From assembly GCA_025084515.1 (NCBI GenBank), contig JAJAGP010000348.1, positions 1 through 64,000 of the forward strand: a stretch of 64,000 bases of DNA, read 5' to 3'. Source of the DNA: Ancistrus triradiatus (lineage: Eukaryota; Chordata; Actinopteri; Siluriformes; Loricariidae). The position numbers and the translations under genes were made by a program. Below, one piece after another: positions 8,873 to 20,692 of the stretch. The stretch's first letter is position 1; each line of letters starts with the position of its first letter. The notes beneath the pieces were generated by a model. The model worked only from the letters and a program-made list of their open reading frames with translations. It was not told where the DNA came from and did no database searches.

Positions 8873-11695
8873 ACATGGCGCCCCCCGAGGCGAACGTGTT
8901 TACTCGCTCTGCTCTAGAATGCTTGTTTTTTTTTCTTTTTTGGGGTTTTTACGCTCTATCTGGAGTGCACAAATGCCATACACTGCTAACATATGACAGA
9001 CAAACGTTGCTGGACATTGCATTACAAGAACTTGCGATTTACCGGATTTATTCCATCGGCGCTACAACACATTGTACCACCACCACCACCAGGAAGGTCC
9101 CGAGACACTGGCCTCAAGTGAACATGCTGCTCCTAGGAGAGCGCTTCGGAGACGGCGACGTAAGCGAGGCAAGACGGGAGGGCTACATGATAGGCTAAAA
9201 GCTCGCGCTAGCCGACCACCGGTGCCTCGCCTCCTGCTAGCTAACGTGCGGTCTCTGGATAACAAACTGGACAAGTTGAGAGCAAGGATTACATCACAGC
9301 GGGAATTAAGAGAGTGTGGTGCTCTAATTTTCACTGAGACTTGGCTTTCAGACAAAGTGCCGGACAGCGCCATTCAGCTTGAGACTCACTCTGTACACCA
9401 AGGAGATCGGACAGCAGCCTCCGGTATGGCTAAAGGGGGAGGGGAGGTGTGTTCGTGAGCAATGCATGGTGTGGAGACACACAGACCGTTCATAAGCACT
9501 GTTCACCAGACATGAAGTTTCTAATTCTAAAATCCCGTCCTTATTATCTTCCACGGGAATTTAATAACGTGTTCTTAGCCACTGTTTATATCCCCCCATG
9601 GGCTAGTTCTACGGCAGCGCTTGGCAAACTCCACGACATCATCACGCATCATGCATTAGAGACGGCTCATCCTGCAATTTACGGACTGTAGTTCCCAAAT
9701 ATTACCAGCATGTGGACATTCCCACCCATGACAAAAACACCCTAGATCACGTGTACAGCAATGTGCGCAGTGCATAGAGGGCTGCACCCCGCCCCCACTT
9801 TGGACACTCTGACCACATTTCATTATTCCTGTACCCGGCTTACAGACAAAAACTTAAACAAACCCTGTAACCAAAACAGTTAAAAGATGGACACTGGAGA
9901 TTGAGGGCATCCTGCAGGACTGTTTTGCTATGACAGACTGGGATGTGTTTAAAGTTGCAGCCACCTTGAAGGACTCTACTGTAAATATACAGGAATATGC
10001 CGATCACGTGTCCGGTTACATCAGCACTTGTGTGGATAACATCGTTCCCACCATACAGGTGAAGAAGTACCCCAACCAGAAGCCATGGATCAACAGTCCG
10101 GTACGACACATGCTGCACACTCGCTCTCTTGCATTTAGTTCAGGCAATGAGACTGAGTACAAAGCTGCGAAGTACAGGCTGAGGTAAGCCATCACAGCAG
10201 CTAAGAGGCAGTACAGGGAGAAACTGAATGGCTTCTACTCCACAGCTGACTCCAAGCAGATGTGGCAAGGCCTGCAGCACATCACAGACTACAGGAACAC
10301 CACCAACACCATCAGCCCCACAGACAGCCTACCAGATGACCTTAACAGCTTCTACACCCGCTTCGAGACCTCCAGCAGCAGCACAAAGAGGCACATGCAC
10401 ACTCCTACATCATGATGCTCTTTGTGGACTATAGTTCCGCCTTTACCACAGTAATGCCCCACAAACTCACCCACAAACTGTCCACACTCTGCCTGCACCC
10501 CACCCTCTGCCAATGGCTTCTGGACTTTCTCACTGGCAGGCCCTAGTCCGTTAGAATTGGCAACAGGACTTCAGCAAGTATCACAACCTATACTGGGACC
10601 CCACAGGTATGTGTTTTCAGCCCCATCCTCTACACCCTGTTCACCCACGACTGCGTCGCCTATCACAAGGACAACATCATCCTGAAGTTTGCTGACGACA
10701 CCTTAGTGATAGGACATATCACTGGTGGAGATGAAGGGGCCTACAGGGGGGAGGTGACCAGGCTGGTGTCATGGTGTGAGGACAACAACTTCGCCCTCAA
10801 CACGGACAAGACAAAGGAGCTGATAGTGGACATGAGGAAGGGGAGGAGACCTCATCAGCCACTGTTCATCCAGGAGCTTGAAGTGGAGAGGGTGAGCAGC
10901 TTTAAATACCTGGGTGTCCATATCAGTGAGGACTTCACATGGACGCTGAACACCACACAGCTGGTCAAAAAGGCTCAGCGGCGACTGTACTTCCTGAGGA
11001 GGCTGAGAAAGTTTGGGATGTCTCCCAAAATCCTCAGCAACTTTTACAGTTGTGTGATTGAGAGCCTCCTGACCAGCTGCATCACCGTGTGGTACGGCAG
11101 CACGACTGCGATGAACCGTAAACGCTTGCAGAGAGTGGTGAAGACTGCTGAGAAGATCACCGGGACTCCACTGCCCTCTCTGCAGAGTATCTACCATCAC
11201 AGAGTCCACATGAGAGCTGCATCCATCCTAAAAGACTCCACCCACCCCCAACACGGACTGTTCACACTTCTGCCCTCAGGTCGGAGGTACAGAAGTGTGA
11301 AATGCAAAACCACCAGGTTAAAGAACTCCTTCTTCCCCACTGCCATCAGACTCTTGAACCTACCTCAGAAATAACCCTGCACTTTATCGTCTACATGTTT
11401 AAATGCCACTGCCACTTTACACATTTGCACATTTTCACTTCCTTTTTAATTGATCTGTAAATAATAATATCCATATTATATATGGTGGTAATTTTTGTTC
11501 TACTTAATTTTGTACTAGTTGTTATTAATATTATTATTATTATTATTATTATTACTATTATTATTATTGTTGTTGTTGATTCATTGTATTTTTCTTTCTT
11601 TTTTTTTTCTTTTCTGTTTGGCATTCTTGGTGAGGAGCAAATAAAGAATTTCATTGTACACAGAAACCTGTGCAAATGACAATAAACTCCTTGAA
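8873..11695 (+). mobile_element. L2/CR1-group LINE, nearly full span but internally deleted
   Basis: The plus strand carries, in shifting frames, an N-terminal ORF-like start (8875), AP-endonuclease pieces (LLLANVRSLDNKLDKLR, ALIFTETWLSD about 9230-9360; YLPREFNNVFLATVYIPP about 9540-9600), linker motifs (YPNQKPWINSPVR), RT palm (FVDYSSAF at about 10421; FADDT at about 10690) and an intact 222-codon tail 10706-11374 ending in LPSGRRYRS and RLKNSFFPTAIRLLN. The segment between the linker and FVDYSSAF, where RT fingers belong, is missing at about 10385-10415. It ends in a CAATAAACTCCTTGAATC-type tail. Confidence 0.92.
11530..11578. repeat. ATT/TTG trinucleotide microsatellite in LINE 3' region
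   Basis: ATT repeats with ACT and GTT variants lie in the 3' UTR of the LINE. Confidence 0.9.
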
Positions 11696-11699
11696 TCTA

Positions 11700-11855
11700 T
11701 GGATCAGAAAGTCCAGGGTTCAAATTCCACCTCTGACAAGCTGCCACTGTTGGGTCCTTGAGCAAGGATGCAACCCACAATTGCTTGGATTGTAAGACTG
11801 TATCAGTTGTAAATCGCTCTGGATAAGGGCGTCTGCTAAATGACATAAATGTAAG
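11700..11855 (+). mobile_element. tRNA-derived fish SINE
   Basis: It reads GTCCAGGGTTCAAATTCCAC (B-box region), then GCTGCCACTGTTGGGTCCTT and CTCTGGATAAGGGCGTCTGC, ending in TAAATGACATAAATGTAA. The same units recur at 12250, 16406 (inverted) and 49560 (inverted). The 5' tRNA head is truncated where it abuts the LINE tail. Confidence 0.88.
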
Positions 11856-12244
11856 TGTATGTCTTTTTGACATTCTATATGCTTTGGTCATAAGTCTTTA
11901 AAGGCAATTATGGGCATGGCATCACACCTGCACAGGTGCACCACATTTAGAGTGGTTTGTGGTTTATAAGGAAATCTACATAGGACGTGAGCACCTCATA
12001 TAAATCTGTCAGTTTTCAGTTATAAATGTGTAACCATATAACTTTCTGTCAGTTATAAATCTGAATGTTTTTCGTGTGTAATGTTTCTGTGCTTCATCTG
12101 TACACCTCCTTTTGATGTGAATCCTACGTTTTATAAATGTGGCTCATGAAATTTTTATTTCCCATGAAACAGTCTCTGCTGCTACTTACACCACATAAAC
12201 TGGGTCCAATTTTTTAACAGTAGTGCTGGACTATTTCTACTACT

Positions 12245-12412
12245 TCAGGGATCCAGGCCCAGCATTATCTAACTGCTAATTTGGGGCCCTTGAGCAAGGC
12301 CCTTGACCCACAATTGTTTGTTTTCTTCCTGGTAATATTTTATCAGTTGTAAGTGACTCTGGATAAGGGTGCCCGCTAAAAGATGTACATTTAAATGTAA
12401 TGTACAGTGGTG
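12245..12412 (+). mobile_element. tRNA-derived fish SINE, 3' part, split by Tc1 insertion
   Basis: It contains GGGCCCTTGAGCAAGGCCCT, CTCTGGATAAGGGTGCCCGC and a TAAATGTAATG tail. The Tc1 element starting at 12415 sits in this tail, which resumes as AATGTAG after 13900. Confidence 0.82.
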
Positions 12413-12583
12413 CTTGAAAGTTTTTGAACACTTTAGAATTTTCTATATTTCTGCATAAATATGACCTAAAACAACATCAGATTTTTACACAAGTCTTAAA
12501 AGTAGATAAAGAGAACCCAGTTAAACAAATCAGGCAAACATATTATACTTGGTGATTTATTTATTGAGGAAAATGATCCAATA

Positions 12584-13093
12584 TTACATATTAGTGACTG
12601 ACAAAAGTATGTGAACCTTTGCTTTCAGTATCTGGTGTGACCCCCCTGTGCAACAATAACTGACTAAATGTTTCCTGTAACTGTTGATCAGTCCTGCACA
12701 CCGGCTTGGAGGAATTTTAGCCCATTCCTCCATACAGAACAGCTTCAACTCTGGGATGTTGGTGGGTTTCCTCACATTAACTGCTCGCTTCAGGTCCTTC
12801 CACAACATTTCGATTGGATTAAGGTCAGGACTTTGACTTGTCCATTCCAAAACATGAACTTTATTCTTCTTTAACCATTCTTTGGTAGAACAACCTGTGT
12901 GCTTAGGGTCGTTGTCTTGCTGCATGACCCACCTTCTCTTGAGATTCAGTTCATGGACAGATGTCCTGACAATTCCCTTTAGAATTCTCTGATATAATTC
13001 AGAATTCATTGTTCCATCAATGATGGCAAGCCGTCTTGGCCCAGATGCAGTGAAACAGGCCCAAACCATGAAACTACCACCACTATGTTTCAC
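12584..13093 (-). pseudogene. Tc1 transposase C-terminal catalytic domain
   Basis: The open frame of 169 codons reads GGSFMVWACFTASGPRRLAI, then WVMQQDNDPKHTGCSTKEWL with the second catalytic Asp, and WTSQSPDLNPIEMLWKDLKR with the DDE-type final Glu. The N-terminal part lies apart at 13399-13593 in another frame. Confidence 0.93.
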
Positions 13094-13398
13094 AGATGGG
13101 ATAAGGTTCTTATCCTGGAATGCAGTGTTTTCCTTTCTCCAAACATAATGTTTTTCTTTTAAACCAAAAAGTTCTGTTCTTCCAACAGCCTTCTGGCTTG
13201 TCCATGTGATCTGCCATGCATACCATTGTTGTTCAGTGTTCTTCTGATGATGGACTCATGAACATTAACATTTGCCAATGTGAGAGATGCCTTCAGTTGC
13301 TTAGAAGCTACCCTGGGGTCCTTTGTGACCTCGCCAACTATTACACACCTTGCTTTTGGAGTGATCTTTGTTGGTGGTAATTCAACAATGGTCTTGAA

Positions 13399-13593
13399 TT
13401 ACCTCCATTTGTACACAATCTGTCTGACTGTGGATTGGCGGAGTCCAAACACTTTAGAGATGGTTTTGTAAACTTTTTTCAGCCTGATGAGCATCAGCAA
13501 CTCTCTTTCTGAGGTCCTTAGAAATCTCCTTTGTTTATGCCATGATACACCTCCACAAACATGTGTTCTGAAGAGCAGACTTTGATAGATCAT
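13399..13593 (-). pseudogene. Tc1 transposase N-terminal DNA-binding segment
   Basis: It encodes TSERELLMLIRLKKVYKTI and VFGLRQSTVRQIVYKWR, a degenerate paired-like helix-turn-helix. It belongs to the same element as the catalytic domain downstream on the minus strand. Confidence 0.8.
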
Positions 13594-13899
13594 TGTTCTT
13601 TAAATAAAACAGTGTGTTTACTCACACCTAATTGTCATCCCATTGATTGAAAACACCTGACTCTAATTTCACCTCCAAATTAACTGCTAATCCTAGAGGT
13701 TCACATACTTTTGCCACTCCCTAATATGTAATATTGGATCATTTTCCTCAATAATTAAATGACCAAGTATTATGATTTTGTCTCATTTGTTTAACTGGCT
13801 TCTCTTTATCTACTTTTAGGACTTGTGTGAAAATCTGATGATGTTTTAGGTCATATTTATGCAGAAATATAGGGTTCACAAACTTACAAGCACCACTGT

Positions 13900-15414
13900 A
13901 AATGTAGCCTATTATGTCTATATGGGAGGTTGTACATAATATTACATGCAGTACTCAGATTTAAAGTATTTGGATTTTTTTTTTGACAGCCACCCTACAA
14001 TCTCTCTTTGTTACTCTTTGTGCAGTTACAAAATAAGAAAAAGACCAAAATGTTAAAACAATATAAATAAGGTTTTTGTATGAATGCAGTAGGGAAATGT
14101 AACACTGTGGTACCCCAGCCCACAGTGACACAACACTTAACAAAAACCTACCGACGTCTTCCACATGCATTTGTCAGTGGAGGATTAATTGAAGAGAATT
14201 AAATAATTAAAATATTTTTATGGAGAGTTCATAGTTCATTGTCATTTGTAAACAACTGCTTTGTTCAATGTTTTAATTATAAATTATAAATTGCATGCTT
14301 GTTTATATTAACATATAAAGAAGGCAAAATATAGAGGGACATAAGCATTCAAGGATATGAATATATGTGAATAAGAAGGTCATGAGATGCTGATTATGCC
14401 TGTCTTTAATATTAGATTTTGTACAATAAGAACTTCCTGCGTAGTTTCCCTTGAATTTCTAGGAAACTTTGACCCAGTGAACTGCTTGAAATCTGCTTGA
14501 AAGATATTTTGTAATAGATATATAATCTAATAATAGATATTTTGATCAACTTAAAAAAGTAAAATATAAATGAAAAAAAATGCTTTAGTAACATTTTGCT
14601 GCTGTGAATTTCTAGGGGTGCCAATAATTGTAGCACATGTTGTTTTGTTAAAAATAATTATATCTTGAGAAATATATCTTTCTCTGTGAACTGGTTAACT
14701 GATTTGCTGTCAACAGTTTGTTTTTTTCTTTCTCAGACTACTGTAAATTAACTTTGATTAAAGGTTGGGTTTTTCAAATTTTTTTAACTTTTACTTTTTT
14801 ACTTTTTTGTTGTTTTTTCTTGTACTAATTATTCATAGATTATAATGTGCCAAATTCATTGATAACAATCAGGAAAATTTTGAGCAACAACAGTTTTTAC
14901 AGTCTGTGTAGCACTGGCCAGTATGTACAGTTGACTCTGATTTGACTACTGTGGTTTTGATGTGCAAGCCCACTGATTATTTCCTCTCATCCACTGAATA
15001 ATTTGAGCACAACAAATATAACTTATTTGGACTCCTGACCAAATCTCTAAACAGCCACAATTGACCATATTAAAAAATGTAATTCATTAGGGTAACAACA
15101 AGAACGTCCAATACATTTTTGTAAAGCACAGTTACAGCCTCATCCACATTGATTGACACCTCTAGTAAATAATAATAATATAATTGGGTAAAAAGGTAAA
15201 AATAGAATAAGAAATTCAGATTTGATGAATTAACTCACTCTCACACTGACTAAAAATAAACTTGGGTTCTCATCCAGGCAATTTTGTCAAAGTTACAGTT
15301 GACTGAAACATTTTAATTATTGCCCTCACTGTACATATGAGCTTTTCGGGTGACAAAAGAGGTCAAATTCTCAAATTCTTCTTACTAAAATTAGAAAGCA
15401 CGCAGTTCTGTGGT
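13900..15414. other. AT-rich intergenic sequence, nothing supported
   Basis: No conserved protein, repeat boundary or RNA signal was recognised. Base composition is AT-rich with many homopolymer runs. Confidence 0.5.
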
Positions 15415-16300
15415 CCAACACTAGAGGGCGGTGTGGTAAACTTGCTGGGAATGGGACAGCAAGCCCTGGCATGCATGCACCGAGTAGGCTTAGGCCTGAT
15501 TACGGCTGACGAGACACACCTGTTCGTTCAGGAATTTAAAGCCGTTTGAAAGCGGTGTCTCTCGTCGCACCCTTGACATTGACTTGCTATGACACTGGTA
15601 TTTTGTAGCGCTCTGGCGTGAGACATTTAGGGAAAAACAGTAACTTCCCTCTTTAGTAGAAGGGGGATGGTAAGCTAACATCTGAGGTAATAATTGATTG
15701 TTTAGGTTCAGATTCTGGTGTGACTGGCTCTTTACTTTTGCCAAGCGTTGAGCATTTTTTCCTGCTTAGTGATGTCAGCTCCATTCACCGCTGTAAGTGA
15801 GCTTCTGCTTTGATCTACGAAGCATTCATTGATTATATCTACTCAGTATTTGTGAGTGTGCACTAGTGATCGAGTGTTGCTTTCTCTTGTCGCAAACGCT
15901 GTATTCTTACCAGCCCTTTCCCCTTGTTTTCACGAGCCCGGCTCACCGCCACTGCACATGCCTTGGCTTTGATTCATGAACTATTCACGGAGTTGACTCA
16001 GCCTTCTAGTGTCGACACATCTGAATAAGTGCTTTCGTTCTTCCTCACATTTAAGCCAGTAGGTTGGCTTTATTACAGTTTGAGTTCTTCAATAAACCCA
16101 CTGTGTTTTCGGCATACCGCATTTCCCGCTATTTGACGATTATCTTTTGTTTGAGTTCGTCTCCGAACAGCTCCTTAGCTAAGCCACTCACTTCCTCGTC
16201 CCACCACTACTGCTGCATAGCTCAGTGGGATAGTGTTCATCTGGTAGTACAGCGATCCAGGTTCAATCCCAATGCAGATTGTTCTTGCCTTCACTCTTTT
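15415..16300 (+). mobile_element. LTR-like GC-rich block with tRNA-like 3' module
   Basis: GC content and CpG density rise abruptly. The block starts near AGAGGGCGGTGTGGTAAAC (15424), similar in style to the start of the Gypsy LTR at 186 (AGAGGGCGGCGC). It includes CAATAAACCCA (16090) like an R/U5 poly(A) region and ends with a tRNA-like module, as in the 5' LTR. I read it as a probable solo LTR of a related Gypsy family; no target duplication was found. Confidence 0.5.
16213..16277 (+). other. tRNA-like module with paired ends
   Basis: CTGCAT at the start pairs perfectly with ATGCAG at the end. TAGCTCAGTGG (16218-16228) matches the A-box and GGTTCAATCCC (16260-16270) the B-box. At 65 nt without a clear anticodon stem it is more likely tRNA-derived than a functional tRNA gene. 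A long T run follows at about 16300, a possible polymerase III terminator. Confidence 0.55.
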
Positions 16301-16405
16301 TTTTTTTTTTTTTTAAGCTGTTGTGTTTCTTTTTTGGTTGCTTCATGTGCATCGACACTCCCGCACTTTATACTATATCGCGTATATTATTGTTTTCGGT
16401 ACAAT

Positions 16406-16590
16406 TCGGTACAATTACAGCATTTAGCAGACGCCCGCATCCAGAGCGACTTACAATTGATACAATCTTACAATCCAAGCAATTGTGGGTTAAAGACCTT
16501 GCTCGAGGACCCAACAGTGGCAGCTTGGCAGAGGTGGGATTTGAACCCTGGACCTTTTGGTCAATAGTCCAGTACCTTAACCGTCTTACA
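16406..16590 (-). mobile_element. tRNA-derived fish SINE (inverted)
   Basis: On the minus strand it reads TGGACTATTGACCAAAAGGT, GGGTTCAAATCCCACCTCTG, CCACTGTTGGGTCCTCGAGC and CTCTGGATGCGGGCGTCTGC. It is joined directly to a Tc1 fragment. Confidence 0.9.
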
Positions 16591-17100
16591 GTTGCTCCCA
16601 CAGTTGATTTATTCACACCAACCTGCTTGCCTATTGTAGATTCACTCTTCCCAGCCTGGTGCAGGTCTACTACAATTTTCTTCCTGGTGTCCTTCGACAG
16701 CTCTTTGGTCTTGGCCATGGGTTGAGTTTGGAGTCTGACTGTTTTGAGCCTGTGGAAACAGTTGTCTTTTAAACAGATACGAAGGTCAAAAAGAAGGTGC
16801 CATTAATACAGGTAAACGGGAGTGGAGGAACAGAAGAGAAAAATCTTAAAGAAGAAGTTGTTAGCAAGGTCTGTGAGAGCCAGAAATCTTGCTTGTTTTT
16901 GGGTGACCAAATACTTATTTTCCACCATAATTTACAACTAAATTCTTTAAAAATCCTACAATGTGTTTTTCGGGATTTTTTTTTTTCTCATTTCGTCTCT
17001 CATAGTTGAAGTGTACCTATGATGAAAATTACAGACCTCTCTCATCTTTCTAAGTAGAACTTGCACAATCAGTGGCTGACTAAATACTTTTTTGCCCCAC
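16590..17100 (-). mobile_element. Tc1-like transposon fragment (same family as 58017)
   Basis: The right end is the TIR CAGTGGGGCAAAAAAGTATT (minus strand, ending at 17100, TA after). The minus strand encodes MAKTKELSKDTRKKIVVDLH and then KSTVGATVRR, the transposase start. The rest of the transposase is replaced by the SINE. Confidence 0.9.
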
Positions 17101-17104
17101 TGTA

Positions 17105-18174
17105 CTTTCTCTCAAATATATGTTCTCTAAAAGTGAGGTTCTTTGATTATTAATTATTTTGTAACACCTTACTTTGAAGGGTATAAAAACATCATGAACT
17201 CATAAAAGAGTAATGCTTTTGTAATGATTAACATTCATGTTCTACTTTAATTACTACATGAATTCATATATTGTTCCTGCACGAAGGTATACATAACACA
17301 TGCTCACTTCATGCATAGTCATGATGACAATTAATTAATTAATTATTTCTCACTCATGAAATACTGCATGAATTAATGCTATTTCATGGATTCTTATAGT
17401 AAAATCAATATTTTGTAGGGGCATTGTGTTGACTTGGATCACTGTGTACCCCCGTATATTGACACATTGAAAAATGCTGTTGCAAAAACTGTTCAAAAGA
17501 ATTTGCATTAGCAGGAAACGAGATAAGCCATTGATGTTTATGGTTAAATATTCTTAAAACTTCCTGTCAGGAAGTTGGTGAAATACTCCCATGCTGTCTA
17601 CATGCACCTGTCACAATTATTTGTACACTGGTGTTGGGTCTTAAAGAAGAACTTCAGAAAAATGTAATCCTTAAATTATCTATAAGAAATGGCATTTGAT
17701 TCAGGTCTCATTTTGTCCCATTATGCCTGATTATGGCATGCAAATCTTGAAAGTTCATCAACTGATTACATTCGCCGTCTCAATCACCTACAGTTCCACC
17801 ACCTTCCATTTTTCCACTTTTGTCACTGTTTGTACACTAGGAGGTAAAGCTCTTCTCATCGATCAGTTAAAGCATGTGACAGCCAGACCAGGCTACACAC
17901 ACAAATGATTTCAAAACAGATAAGATCACATTCAAATAGTTTGAAATGCCTTGAAGAAAAACATGAATACACCATTTGTTTTAAAAGGATTTTGAGGTAT
18001 TTAAAAGATTTAATATACATAAATACACTGAGACCAACAAAGGCTGACTAAGACACATAGCATGGCACATGAAGTCCTTCAGGCTGCATGTTTGCACGTT
18101 TGTCACACTTAAGTGTTTCGGAACATCAAACCAATGAAATATTAGTGAAAGACAAAACAAGTAAACACAAAATG
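17105..18174. other. AT-rich intergenic sequence
   Basis: No gene or clear element recognised. Confidence 0.45.
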
Positions 18175-19200
18175 CAGTTTTTAAATAAAGGTGTTTATTA
18201 TTAAGGCAGAAAAAAATCCAAACCTACATGGCCCTGTGTGAAAAAGTGATTGCCCCCGAAACCTAATAACTGGTTGGGCCACAATTAGCAGCAACAACTG
18301 CAGCCAAGCGTTTGCAATAACTTGCGATGAGTCATTTACAGTGTTGTGGAGGAATTTTGGACACTCATCTTTGCAGAATTGTTGTAATTCAGCCACATTG
18401 GAGGATTTTCGAGCATGAACGGCCTTTTTAAGGTCATGCCACAGCATCTCAATAGGATTCAGATCAGGACTTTGACTAGGTCACTCCAAAGTCTTAATTT
18501 TGTTTTTCTTCAGCCATTCAGAGCTGGACTTGCTGGTGTGTTTTGAATCATTGTCCTGCTGCATAACTCAAGTTTGTTTCATCTTGAGGTCACGAACAAA
18601 TTGCCGGACATTCTCCTTCAGGATTTTTTTTCGTAGACAGCAGAATTCATAGTTCCATTTATCACAGCAAGTCTTCCAGGTCCTGAAGCAGCCATCACAC
18701 TACCCAGACCATCACACTACCACCACCATATTTTACTGTTGCTATAATGTTCTTTTTCTGAAATGCTGCGTTACATTTACGCCAGATGTAATGGGACACA
18801 CAGCTTCCAAAGAGTTCAACTTTTGTCTCGTCAGTCCACAGAATGTTTTCCCAAAAGTCTTGGGGATCATCAAAATGTGTTCTGGAAAAATTGATACGAG
18901 CTGTAATGTTCTTTTTGCTCAGCAGCAGGTTTTGTCTTGGAACTGCCATGCAGGCCATTTTTGCCCAGTCTCTTTGTTGTGGTGGAGGCATGAACACTGA
19001 CCTTAACTGATGCAAGTGAGGCTTGCAGTTATTTGGATGTTTTTGTGGGGTCTTTTGTGACCTCTTGGATGAGTCGTCACTGCGCTCTTGGGGTAATTTT
19101 GGTCGGCCGGCTACCCCTGGGAAGGTTCACCACTGTTCCATGTCGTTGCCATATGTGGATAATGGCTCTCACTGTGGCTTTAGAAAGCTTTAGCCTGTTA
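18175..19200 (-). mobile_element. Degenerate Tc1-like transposon
   Basis: GTGTGAAAAAGTGATTGCCC near 18236 is the subterminal motif of a common fish Tc1 family. The minus strand encodes MLWHDLKKAVHARKSSNVAE (18390-18447) and QNLLLSKKNITARINFSRTH, FWENILWTDETKVELFG and GGGSVMVW (18700-18950), including the first catalytic Asp region (WTDE). Frames are broken and the TIRs are not clean. Confidence 0.85.
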
Positions 19201-19204
19201 TGTA

Positions 19205-19910
19205 CTGTTTAAACTACAATTCAGCTAAAGTAGAACATGAATGGAATTTAACTGTACTCACCTTAGCCCAAGCACTAATCTCAAAGTCTTTGCACAATCC
19301 CATATCAACTACAGCATCTGCTTAACTTGCTACGGGACAAAATTACATTACATACAACTATTAAAAAATGCTGTCAGTCATGCTGTCAATGCTTTTGATA
19401 TTAGATGGGCCACTTTTAACAAAAATGTTAATTTAATAAATTCCTGACTACGAACTGTGGCCTGTCTTGTATTTGAATTTTAAATATTTCTGTTAAATAG
19501 TTAATTTAGTTAAATGGTTAAATTTGTTGACAATTAAAGATTTTTTTTGTGTATATATTTTTAGATATGTGACTTTTATGTTGCACTTTGAACATGCCAT
19601 ATTTCAGGTCAGCTATCCTCTAATATCCAATAAAAGTTTGTCAGACATGAGAGAAAACAGACATATTGGATTACTTATTATTGCCACCCAAGGAGGATGG
19701 GTCCCTTTTTGAATCTTGGTCTTCCAAAGGTTTCTTCCTTATAACATTTAGGGAGTTTTTCCTTGCCTCTGTAATCCTAGGCTTTCTTATTCCGGGAATG
19801 GCCCTAGATATTGGAAGATAATCTAAATTTTAAAGCTGCTTTGAGACAATACTCCATTATAAAAAGTGCAATACAAATAAATCTGACTTGACTTGACAAT
19901 TGGGAGAAAA
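19205..19910 (+). mobile_element. L2-type LINE 3' end
   Basis: The phrases GGTTTCTTCCTTATAACAT, GGGAGTTTTTCCTTGCC and TTTAAAGCTGCTTTGAGACA with GTGCAATACAAATAAAT are the typical 3' tail of fish L2 elements. Upstream coding traces (19260-19400) are weak. Confidence 0.82.
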
Positions 19911-19979
19911 ATAAAACAAATGTATTGAATTTAATCACAGTACTAATCTTGAACCAAATAGTTCTGTACATTTGACAAA

Positions 19980-20600
19980 TCTAAATCCCTTACCAGGTCA
20001 TGTAATTCTTTTGGTGTTATCAGACAAGGATCCTACTGTTAAGGATACCCATATGATACTGCTTAAATAACATGTACCATCAGGCATCCAAACAGCATCT
20101 GTAAATGTGAGTAGCTTTTATAGCCTGCTAGAAAGCATCTATATATGCATACAGTCAGACCCCTGTAACTGATTCAAAATGCAGCAGCTCTGATGCTCAC
20201 CTAGAAAGCTAAAAATGGACCAACCCCTTCCGATCTAAAGATTCTAATAAAACTCCACTCTGTACCTTGTACCCTTCAAGACACAAGTATGACTCGACTG
20301 GAGCCAGCCTTCAAAACAGAAAGACAAACACTTCCACTGGATCCCCAAATGGCTGTTGTCTTAAAAAGGGTACTAAAGACTCCCCATTTTACTCAGCAAT
20401 TAAGGGAAGACTGAGATTGCACTTACACATAAAAAAATATAATTTTATATTTCCTCTCCTTTATGACCATTTATGGTTTTTACCTACATTAAGTCCTAAC
20501 AGGATTTCTGTTGGATGGTGTTATTGGGCTGTAGGAAATCTTTTCTTGCATGAAGTAACATCTCCTATAAAGGGGCCTGTTTAGTGCTATAAATGTAAAT
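19980..20600 (+). mobile_element. Weak L2-like fragment
   Basis: TGATTCAAAATGCAGCAGCT and TCTAATAAAACTCCACTCT with TTAAGGGAAGACTGAGATTG resemble the C-terminal RT region and 3' UTR of L2 LINEs. It is heavily diverged, so this is a moderate call. Confidence 0.5.
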
Positions 20601-20617
20601 GTAGCATTTTTTTATGT

Positions 20618-20632
20618 CCACCAGATGGCGCC
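20618..20632 (+). promoter_or_regulatory. CTCF-like motif, plus orientation
   Basis: CCACCAGATGGCGCC fits the vertebrate CTCF core consensus CCASYAGRKGGCRSY at every position. Binding is inferred only. Confidence 0.45.
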
Positions 20633-20692
20633 AGTTACATTAGCAGCTTGCTTTTGTGTCCTGCTTGTCAGGATTTAAAAGACAAGCCATGG

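Larger units (their letters stand above)
12415..13898 (-). mobile_element. Complete Tc1-like transposon with long TIRs (1484 bp)
   Basis: Terminal inverted repeats start CAGTGGTGCTTG on both sides, extend roughly 200 bp and are flanked by TA. The family sequence recurs in smg7 introns at 41191 and 46561. The transposase lies on the minus strand and is broken between its N- and C-terminal parts, so this copy is not autonomous. Confidence 0.95.

Noticed and set aside
11521..11580. CRISPR-like or regulatory direct repeats
   Set aside because: Simple ATT microsatellite in a LINE tail; no spacers.
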